Source: Candidatus Lindowiibacteriota bacterium
GTDB lineage: Bacteria; Lindowbacteria; 2-12-FULL-62-27
DNA: 11,590 nt
Assembly: GCA_023249255.1 (NCBI GenBank)
Contig: JAHFCY010000091.1
Location: 1-11,590 of the forward strand
Direction of reading: 5' to 3'
Of this stretch, positions 6,275 through 11,590 are shown in pieces. The position numbers and the translations under genes were made by a program. The stretch's first letter is position 1. Every line of letters starts with the position of its first letter. The notes under the pieces are model-generated. The model saw only the letters and a list, made by a program, of their open reading frames with translations. It ran no database searches and had not been told where the DNA came from.

Positions 6275-7774
6275 CTACTGGTTCATCCGGACGAATATGC
6301 CGATATTGTTGAGGGTCCAGTCGGTGCTGGCGTTGGAGACGCTGATCTGGGCGAAGAAGGTCGCTTCACCGTTATAGGTATACGATGTCCATGCGTCGTT
6401 CATCTCCGACTCGTTGCTTGCAAAATTAAGATAGTTCAGGACGACCTCGTTGCCGTTGGAAGTATTGAGAATTTGCACGTCGATGTTGCTCGACGCGGTG
6501 ATAGTCCCCCAACTCGCGCTGATTTTGTACTGGCAGCTTCCACCGGGTGGGCAAAAGTCGCTGGGATTGATGCGAAACCAGCTGCTGCTGAGATTGCCGT
6601 ATCCGGCGCCCCAGCCGGTTCCAGTCTTGGAATGGGCGATGCGAATATAGGTGATCACATTCGCCGTGACGATCGAATCGGATTTAATGCCGCCGTTGAC
6701 CTCCAGCTTGAGGGTCGGCGACGTTGTGTTGATGCCGACACGGGTGGTGGGCATGATGTCGATTTCTTTATTGGCCTGGATGATGAAATCACTGTTCCAG
6801 TCATTGTAGATCAGGCAGTTGCCGTCTCCGAAGAAGGCGGCTGCGGTGTCGCCGCTCGACCACGAGGCGTCTGTGCCGACGAAGAGACCGTTGCCCTTGC
6901 CGTGAAGCAAATGCAGCCTCCAGACCGGGACGGTGATCCCGACCCCAAAATTTCCGGTGCTCTCCTGCATGATCCACGAATCCTGCGCGTTGTAGGCGCT
7001 GAATGCGAGTCCGGTACCGTATACGCCGTCCATGTGGGTGTTGGTGTCGCCGGCGTATATCTGTCCGCGATCGCCTGCGGCGTCGTATCCGTCGTTGCCC
7101 TGTGCCATGACATGACCCCTCACAAAAAGCCTGACCCCGTTGGCGCTGTCGGGGATCGTTGCGGAGTCGATGATCACCACGCCGTTACTGCGAACAAGCA
7201 GACTGTCTCCCCTCGTTCCGCCGACGGCGAACGTGTCTTGGACGTTGGCTGAGCCTTTTACGTCAAATTTGCTTCCGGGAGTGCTTGTCCCGACGCCGAC
7301 ATTCCCGCTTCTCTTGACAATGAAACTGTCGCCTTTCACGTTGCCGACCGCGAAAGTGTCGAGGAGGCTGAAGGAACCGCGGGTGTCCAGATAGGCGTTG
7401 ACGAGATTATAGGACATTATGGCGTAAGGAACGGCGGCGAAGGGTGTGTAGGGGCTGAATGCGGTGCCTCCAACTGACACTTTTAACCACATCGGTCGGT
7501 TGAATAACGTGTCAATGTTACTCGAGTCGCCGATGTACACGCTGAATATTCCGTTCTGTACCGAAACACTGCTGACGGTCTGGCTGAACAGGGAACTTCC
7601 GCCGCTGCCGACGTCGTATAAATCGAACTGCATGCTGTACGTCCCGTTGACGCCGGACCCGGTGTCGTTGGCAAGCCGGCCTTGATAGAAAATCAGACGC
7701 GGGGCGGTATCGGTAGCCGTCGCGTAACCGGTCAGTGCCAAGACAAAGACCGCGGCAATCGCAACCTGTTTCAG
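6275..7774 (-). CDS. Secreted fibre-like surface protein, copy A (499 aa, probable CTG start)
   Basis: The mature protein opens with LIFYQGRLAND (27-37) and FDLYDVGSGG (50-59). SVQNGIFSVYIGD (71-83) and AAVPYAIMSYN (113-123) follow. This is the N-terminal module common in large bacterial secreted and 'tail-fibre-like' proteins. Next come repeats of the (V/I)G(V/I)xTxxPxxKxxV type (159-172, 346-359) and a duplicated DTFAVG..(K/R)GDS unit (139-150, 180-191). The C-terminal sandwich-like domain (about 375-499) holds CPPGGSC at 408-414. No endosialidase-type chaperone domain is seen. No ATG, GTG or TTG gives a workable export signal. A CTG at 7774, seven bases after GAGGA (7786-7782), yields a good signal peptide with a KQ n-region, hydrophobic VAIAAVFVLALTG and YATA cleavage site. 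The nearest TTG, at 7741, would cut the signal off. Residues 88-374 are identical to copy B. Confidence 0.8.
   Translation of the reverse strand: MKQVAIAAVFVLALTGYATATDTAPRLIFYQGRLANDTGSGVNGTYSMQFDLYDVGSGGSSLFSQTVSSVSVQNGIFSVYIGDSSNIDTLFNRPMWLKVSVGGTAFSPYTPFAAVPYAIMSYNLVNAYLDTRGSFSLLDTFAVGNVKGDSFIVKRSGNVGVGTSTPGSKFDVKGSANVQDTFAVGGTRGDSLLVRSNGVVIIDSATIPDSANGVRLFVRGHVMAQGNDGYDAAGDRGQIYAGDTNTHMDGVYGTGLAFSAYNAQDSWIMQESTGNFGVGITVPVWRLHLLHGKGNGLFVGTDASWSSGDTAAAFFGDGNCLIYNDWNSDFIIQANKEIDIMPTTRVGINTTSPTLKLEVNGGIKSDSIVTANVITYIRIAHSKTGTGWGAGYGNLSSSWFRINPSDFCPPGGSCQYKISASWGTITASSNIDVQILNTSNGNEVVLNYLNFASNESEMNDAWTSYTYNGEATFFAQISVSNASTDWTLNNIGIFVRMNQ
6653..7513 (-). repeat. 861-bp near-identical block, copy A
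   Basis: Aligned at a constant offset of 1531 bases with 8184-9044. I find a single difference, g at 6728 versus a at 8259, which is silent (Asn AAC/AAT). Divergence rises sharply on both sides, to an indel and several substitutions just past 7513 and many substitutions below 6653. Confidence 0.9.
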
Positions 7775-7781
7775 ACGAAAA

Positions 7782-7786
7782 TCCTC
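7782..7786 (-). promoter_or_regulatory. Ribosome binding site deciding a CTG start
   Basis: GAGGA on the minus strand is followed by seven bases and then CTG at 7774-7772. It is the only SD-like sequence in the gap between the two copies. Its spacing is ideal for this CTG and poor for the TTG at 7741. Confidence 0.55.
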
Positions 7787-7805
7787 GATGGCGAGCCCCG
7801 CGCCG

Positions 7806-9347
7806 CTACTGGTTCATCCGGATGTAAAATCCCATGTTGTTGAGGGTCCAGTCGGTGCCGGCGTTGGAGACGCTGATTTGCATGTACATCGTCGATTCGC
7901 CGTTGTATGTATAGGCTGTCCAGGAATTGTTCATGTTCGTTTCGTTGGACGCAAAATCATTATAACTGAGAAAGACGTTGTCGCCGTCGGTAGAGTTGAC
8001 AAGCTGCACGTCGATGTTGCTCGACGCGGTGATAGTTCCCCAACTGGCGGCGATTTTGTACCCGCATGAGCCGCCCGGCGGGCAGTAGTCCCTCGGATCA
8101 ATGCGAACCCAGTTGCTGCCGGGATTGCCGAATCCGGCGCCCCAGCCGGTTCCAGTCTTGGCATGCACGACGGGAATATAGGAGATCACATTCGCCGTGA
8201 CGATCGAATCGGATTTAATGCCGCCGTTGACCTCCAGCTTGAGGGTCGGCGACGTTGTATTGATGCCGACACGGGTGGTGGGCATGATGTCGATTTCTTT
8301 ATTGGCCTGGATGATGAAATCACTGTTCCAGTCATTGTAGATCAGGCAGTTGCCGTCTCCGAAGAAGGCGGCTGCGGTGTCGCCGCTCGACCACGAGGCG
8401 TCTGTGCCGACGAAGAGACCGTTGCCCTTGCCGTGAAGCAAATGCAGCCTCCAGACCGGGACGGTGATCCCGACCCCAAAATTTCCGGTGCTCTCCTGCA
8501 TGATCCACGAATCCTGCGCGTTGTAGGCGCTGAATGCGAGTCCGGTACCGTATACGCCGTCCATGTGGGTGTTGGTGTCGCCGGCGTATATCTGTCCGCG
8601 ATCGCCTGCGGCGTCGTATCCGTCGTTGCCCTGTGCCATGACATGACCCCTCACAAAAAGCCTGACCCCGTTGGCGCTGTCGGGGATCGTTGCGGAGTCG
8701 ATGATCACCACGCCGTTACTGCGAACAAGCAGACTGTCTCCCCTCGTTCCGCCGACGGCGAACGTGTCTTGGACGTTGGCTGAGCCTTTTACGTCAAATT
8801 TGCTTCCGGGAGTGCTTGTCCCGACGCCGACATTCCCGCTTCTCTTGACAATGAAACTGTCGCCTTTCACGTTGCCGACCGCGAAAGTGTCGAGGAGGCT
8901 GAAGGAACCGCGGGTGTCCAGATAGGCGTTGACGAGATTATAGGACATTATGGCGTAAGGAACGGCGGCGAAGGGTGTGTAGGGGCTGAATGCGGTGCCT
9001 CCAACTGACACTTTTAACCACATCGGTCGGTTGAATAACGTGTCGAAGTTACTGCTCGAGTCGCCGAGGTATACGCTGAATATTCCGTTCTGTACCGAAA
9101 CACTGCTGACGGTCTGGCTGTACATGGAACTTCCGCCGCTGCCGACGTCGTATAAATCGAACTGCATGCTGTACGTCCCGTTGACGGCGGACCCGGTGTC
9201 GTTGGCGAGGCGGCCTTGATAGAAGATCAAGTGCGGGGCGGTATCGGTGGAGGATGCCATCGCGGAACCAACGCACACCAAGGACAGAACCACCGCGAGA
9301 CCCATCCCGGCGGCTAAAGACGCACTCTCACGCATACGCTGACCCAT
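7806..9347 (-). CDS. Secreted fibre-like surface protein, copy B (513 aa)
   Basis: Same domain order as copy A, with LIFYQGRLAND after the signal peptide, the VGVGTSTPGSKFDV and VGINTTSPTLKLEV repeats, and a C-terminal domain with CPPGGSC. The signal peptide is unrelated to that of copy A: MGQRMRESASL, hydrophobic core AAGMGLAVVLSLVCVG, and cleavage after SAMA at about residue 31. The C-terminal 126 residues differ from copy A at about 36 positions and the first mature segment at about seven, including one inserted residue (SSSNF versus SSNI). The 287 residues between are identical. It is probably an exported structural or adhesive protein; the partner is unknown. The ATG at 9347 is preferred, with the in-frame ATG at 9335 possible; neither has a good SD. 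It is the first gene of the minus-strand group. Confidence 0.82.
   Translation of the reverse strand: MGQRMRESASLAAGMGLAVVLSLVCVGSAMASSTDTAPHLIFYQGRLANDTGSAVNGTYSMQFDLYDVGSGGSSMYSQTVSSVSVQNGIFSVYLGDSSSNFDTLFNRPMWLKVSVGGTAFSPYTPFAAVPYAIMSYNLVNAYLDTRGSFSLLDTFAVGNVKGDSFIVKRSGNVGVGTSTPGSKFDVKGSANVQDTFAVGGTRGDSLLVRSNGVVIIDSATIPDSANGVRLFVRGHVMAQGNDGYDAAGDRGQIYAGDTNTHMDGVYGTGLAFSAYNAQDSWIMQESTGNFGVGITVPVWRLHLLHGKGNGLFVGTDASWSSGDTAAAFFGDGNCLIYNDWNSDFIIQANKEIDIMPTTRVGINTTSPTLKLEVNGGIKSDSIVTANVISYIPVVHAKTGTGWGAGFGNPGSNWVRIDPRDYCPPGGSCGYKIAASWGTITASSNIDVQLVNSTDGDNVFLSYNDFASNETNMNNSWTAYTYNGESTMYMQISVSNAGTDWTLNNMGFYIRMNQ
8184..9044 (-). repeat. 861-bp near-identical block, copy B
   Basis: Partner of 6653-7513, lying wholly inside the coding sequence of the upstream paralogue. 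Confidence 0.9.
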
Positions 9348-9356
9348 ATGCCACTT

Positions 9357-9384
9357 ATTCTACCAGCCAGACGGTTTAAATCAA
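9357..9384 (-). promoter_or_regulatory. Promoter of the fibre-like gene group
   Basis: On the minus strand, TTGATT (9384-9379) and TAGAAT (9362-9357) are 16 bases apart, a good sigma70-type pair. Transcription should start near 9350, only about three bases before the ATG at 9347 (nearly leaderless) or about 15 before the ATG at 9335. The -35 hexamer is the same TTGATT as in the toxin-antitoxin promoter. Confidence 0.55.
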
Positions 9385-9661
9385 GTTTTTTATTCTGCCG
9401 GGGCGGAATGAATTGGCGGCCGTGAATTGACACGGTGCGGACCCGGAGGCTAACGTGGATGCCGTAACGGGGCGTGAAAGTTCAGGCAGTATTTGAAGGT
9501 CTGCGCGCCGGCGCGCGGATCCGCACCGGCTTTCGATTTCGGGTTTTTCTGACGGGTCGTAAGCGTTTTCATCTTCAGGGTCATGGGGAGACACGCGCAT
9601 CATGTCAACACAACGCCGATCCGGAATCTCAAATGATTGGGCACGGCTCACGGGAGACGTC

Positions 9662-9707
9662 CACACGAAGGCGCGAAGAAACAGAACTTTCTTTGTGGCT
9701 TTGTGTG
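9662..9707 (+). repeat. Dispersed-type intergenic hairpin repeat
   Basis: Two 21-base arms (9662-9682 and 9687-9707) form an imperfect inverted repeat around a four-base loop. Sixteen of 21 positions pair in DNA, and three of the five mismatches become G-U pairs in RNA read on the plus strand. The sequence style (cacgaaggcgcgaag ... ctttgtggctttgtgtg) resembles the cacgaag/ctttgtg palindromic elements scattered between genes in many environmental bacteria. It sits 11 bases before the ATG at 9719, so it would fold in the leader of that mRNA. Confidence 0.55.
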
Positions 9708-9718
9708 AGAATAAATCC

Positions 9719-10747
9719 ATGGTTGTTTGTCCGCTAATAGTTTTCATGTGTCTCGCATGGACCGCCCTTGCCGGATCGGCTTTAGATTCCCCAACAGCCG
9801 CGCCCGTGCGCGTGGCCCTCATCAGGCTCGAAAACAGATCTTCATACAATGGGCCGTGGGATATCTCCCGCCATCTCTCCCGGCAATTGCAATCGTCTCT
9901 TTCGGCCAATACCGGCATGCAGGCCGCGCCGGCCGCCGATGTTTCGGAGGCCTCACACAGTCTTCTGAATTTGTCCGATGACGTCCTCGACGCCCGGAAA
10001 ATCCGGGCTGTCGGCCGCGCCTGTGGATCCGACATCGTCATCAGCGGGACCATTGACCACTTCACGCTCGAGGGACAGAGCGGGATCAGCTATCGCGTCG
10101 GAGGACTCGAACGGTTTGTCGGCGAAGTCACGCTCACGATCACCGTCGTCGACGCTCGATCCGGCGCCGTGTTGATGGATCGGCGGACGGCAACGGGAAA
10201 AATCAGCGATAATGACGTGGGACTGGCGCTTCTCAAAGGTCCCGGGTACAGGGAAACAACGAATATTCTCCAGGTCATCTGGGATTCGCCCATCGACACG
10301 GACCTCGTTCAGGGCTCGGTGTTGGGCCGGGCCATGCAGATGGTGGTCGCAGATGCCACCGCTCAAATTTCCCGGGTAGTCTCCGGCGTGGCCAGCGGAC
10401 GTGAAGGCCGCGTTGTTCGAGTTCGGGGACAGGACATCTATATCAACCTCGGCTCCGAAGACGATCTGCGGCCGGGCGATCTCGTCTTGATCTGGCCCAG
10501 TGTCGAAGTCCTGCGCGATCCCAAAACGTCCGTCATGCTTGGATTGACCAAACCCGGTTCCGCCGCGGAAGCGGCAGTTCAGGAAATCCGGGACAAGCGT
10601 CTGGCCATCTGCCGCTCGACGGATAATTCCGTGCGGGAAGGCGACGTCGTCCGATTTGTCGGCGGCCAGCGCGAAGGTAAATGGGTCGGCGTCCGGCCGG
10701 AACGTCTCAATTCGGCCGAAGAAGGATATTCGCGCAAAGGAGAATGA
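9719..10747 (+). CDS. Secreted FlgT/CsgG-like protein (342 aa)
   Basis: The N-terminus MVVCPLIVFMCLAWTALAGS is a signal peptide. Residues 29-220 resemble the CsgG/FlgT middle-domain fold. They open with the strand PVRVALIRLENRS (29-41), then GSDIVISGTIDHF (103-115) and the strand pair EVTLTITVVDARSGAVLMDR (136-155). Residues 229-313 match the FlgT C-terminal pattern: EGRVVRVRGQDIYINLGSED (229-248), LRPGDLVLIW, a DPKTSVMLG turn (267-275), and a final VREGDVVRF. Relatives sit in the periplasm or outer membrane, in flagellar rings or secretion pores. No flagellar gene is visible here, so another envelope role is likely. The frame is open from 9602, but only the ATG at 9719 puts the signal peptide at the terminus. 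The gene is followed after one base by the hydrolase-like gene, so they are an operon. Confidence 0.72.
   Translation: MVVCPLIVFMCLAWTALAGSALDSPTAAPVRVALIRLENRSSYNGPWDISRHLSRQLQSSLSANTGMQAAPAADVSEASHSLLNLSDDVLDARKIRAVGRACGSDIVISGTIDHFTLEGQSGISYRVGGLERFVGEVTLTITVVDARSGAVLMDRRTATGKISDNDVGLALLKGPGYRETTNILQVIWDSPIDTDLVQGSVLGRAMQMVVADATAQISRVVSGVASGREGRVVRVRGQDIYINLGSEDDLRPGDLVLIWPSVEVLRDPKTSVMLGLTKPGSAAEAAVQEIRDKRLAICRSTDNSVREGDVVRFVGGQREGKWVGVRPERLNSAEEGYSRKGE
10738..10742 (+). promoter_or_regulatory. Strong Shine-Dalgarno of the hydrolase-like gene
   Basis: AGGAG ends six bases before the ATG at 10749 and lies inside the end of the FlgT-like gene. It is the best SD in the window and contrasts with the SD-less starts elsewhere. 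Confidence 0.7.
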
Positions 10748-10748
10748 C

Positions 10749-11590
10749 ATGCACATTCGATTTTTTGTATTTTTTTGGGTGATTGCTCTGGCCATGCCGT
10801 CCGCGTCCGCGTCTGACAATCGGGACCCCGCCGCCGGCCACGGACGGCCAAGTGCCGAATTCGACAGGGATGGCGCGTCAGGGAATTCGGCCTCTCTATA
10901 TTATAATAGCGCCCCGGAAGGGTTGGTCGGCAATGGCCGAAGTGTCGTCAAAGTCCGGCCGGCCGGATTTGAATTTTTTTCCGGGGGGACGGCGTCGGGC
11001 CGGTTCCGGCTGGTCATCGGAAATGAAACACACGATTTCCCTTCAACTGTCGCCAGATCGGAATTTTTTCCGGGTGGCGTGATTTATTCGATGAACGTTT
11101 CGGGATACGACGTCGATGTGCTTCATGGCGCCCTGCCGGACGTGCCTTATCTGGCCGCCATCCGGGTCAAATCAGGATCAAACCGCGCGGATAAAATATC
11201 GATAGAGGTCGAATCCAAAGATACACCGCAACTTTCCCCCGCAGGCCGCACCCGATTGGATTTTTCGAACGGCGCCGGACTTCTGATCGTGTCGGCCGGC
11301 CGTCCAATGGAGAAAACATCCTGGGAAGAGTTGAGAAACCGGATTGAATCCCCCTATCAGAAAGGTCTCCTGTTGCAAACGCCTTCGAAAAAAATCGACC
11401 GGGCCGTCCGGTTCTGCCAATTTTTGCTGGACCTCGGATATGACGGCAGGCTCATGGTCAGCGAATTGTTCCGGTGGCGCGACATCTGGTCGCGGGATCT
11501 TGGGACGGGCCTTGCGCCGGGCGCGATGATCGGCGGCCGGTATGACGCGGCACGCGCGTCGATTCAATACGATCTGAACCGGTACTCGGC
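10749..11590 (+). CDS. Secreted six-hairpin glycosidase-like protein (3' end outside window)
   Basis: The open frame runs to the right edge without a stop; 280 full codons are visible. It begins with a signal peptide MHIRFFVFFWVIALAMPSASA (cleavage at about 21-22). Residues 25-60 are low-complexity. Residues 65-200 look like a beta-sandwich N-terminal domain. From about 205 the sequence becomes helical: LLLQTPSKKIDRAVRFCQFL (207-226), FRWRDIWSRDLGTGLAPGAM (241-260), and YDAARASIQYDLNRY (265-279). The W-x-R-D stretch and alternating helices are reminiscent of the (alpha/alpha)6 barrels of amylo-1,6-glucosidase and related glycoside hydrolases. The second half of the barrel, where the catalytic general base would lie, is outside the window, so activity and substrate cannot be assigned. 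The start is fixed by the AGGAG six bases upstream. The gene sits one base behind the FlgT-like gene. Confidence 0.72.
   Translation, partial: MHIRFFVFFWVIALAMPSASASDNRDPAAGHGRPSAEFDRDGASGNSASLYYNSAPEGLVGNGRSVVKVRPAGFEFFSGGTASGRFRLVIGNETHDFPSTVARSEFFPGGVIYSMNVSGYDVDVLHGALPDVPYLAAIRVKSGSNRADKISIEVESKDTPQLSPAGRTRLDFSNGAGLLIVSAGRPMEKTSWEELRNRIESPYQKGLLLQTPSKKIDRAVRFCQFLLDLGYDGRLMVSELFRWRDIWSRDLGTGLAPGAMIGGRYDAARASIQYDLNRYS

Larger units (their letters stand above)
9348..9718. other. Divergent intergenic region
   Basis: No convincing gene lies here. It holds the minus-strand promoter near 9357-9384, a 14-bp perfect palindrome GCGCGCCGGCGCGC (9503-9516) and the hairpin repeat at 9662-9707. A TTGACA at 9427-9432 has no good -10 partner, so the plus-strand promoter remains unidentified. 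Open frames across this stretch show no recognisable protein and are judged chance. Confidence 0.5.

Noticed and set aside
6473-7252. 259-codon plus-strand open frame opposite copy A, and its twin at 8163-8783
   Set aside because: They lie opposite well-supported coding sequence and their identity is forced by the 861-bp repeat. They have no SD or recognisable domain.
9427-9455. TTGACA as a -35 for the FlgT-like gene
   Set aside because: No acceptable -10 box at 16-18 bases, and the site is nearly 300 bases from the start codon.
9602-9718. Upstream extension of the FlgT-like gene to an ATG at 9602
   Set aside because: It would place the signal peptide internally and translate through the hairpin repeat, a common source of false N-termini.
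9376-10065. 229-codon minus-strand frame across the divergent intergenic region
   Set aside because: It overlaps the start of the FlgT-like gene and the minus-strand promoter, and shows no recognisable family.
1-11590. CRISPR array, tRNA or rRNA gene, insertion sequence
   Set aside because: I saw no regularly spaced short repeats, no tRNA-like cloverleaf, no rRNA-like stretch and no transposase-like frame. The only long direct repeat is the coding duplication.

Overview
The window reads as bacterial chromosome of moderately high GC (by eye in the high 50s percent). It is dense with envelope and surface genes and has no rRNA or tRNA that I can see. Giant GT-C/TPR membrane proteins, B12-type radical SAM proteins and 'fibre-like' secreted proteins together are typical of environmental, often uncultured lineages (PVC group, Omnitrophota-like and similar). 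The sequence alone does not fix a phylum. Several genes lack a clear Shine-Dalgarno (SD) site, and at least one appears leaderless.

Layout. (1) Positions 1-2734, minus strand: a 643-aa membrane glycosyltransferase-like protein with TPRs, followed through an ATGA overlap by a B12-binding radical SAM gene that runs off the left edge. Just upstream of the TPR gene is a 13-codon ORF that is a recognisable copy of the beginning of that same radical SAM gene. (2) Positions 2765-3955, plus strand: a two-gene AbiEi/AbiEii-type toxin-antitoxin module. Its promoter -10 box lies inside a perfect palindrome touching the start codon. (3) Positions 3969-4079, minus strand: what looks like the C-terminal remnant of a PIN-domain (VapC-like) toxin. 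(4) Positions 4106-9347, minus strand: a co-directional group transcribed from about 9384. It holds two tandem near-duplicate secreted proteins (9347-7806 and 7774-6275) and then a second, 715-aa GT-C/TPR protein. (5) Positions 9348-9718: a divergent intergenic region with a dispersed-type hairpin repeat. (6) Positions 9719-11590, plus strand: a secreted FlgT/CsgG-like protein and, one base later, a secreted protein that looks like the front of a six-hairpin glycoside hydrolase cut by the window edge.

How the parts may work together (inference): the two GT-C/TPR proteins have the architecture of membrane glycosyltransferases acting at the outer face of the inner membrane. The secreted fibre-like pair and the FlgT-like/hydrolase pair are exported. 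The region therefore looks like a surface-decoration locus with recent duplication, gene conversion and toxin-antitoxin insertion.

The observations I rate highest are: the fossil junction upstream of the TPR gene, an 861-bp near-identical block with sharp edges between the duplicated surface genes, the apparent CTG start and unrelated signal peptide of the second copy, and the leaderless promoter/operator of the toxin-antitoxin module.
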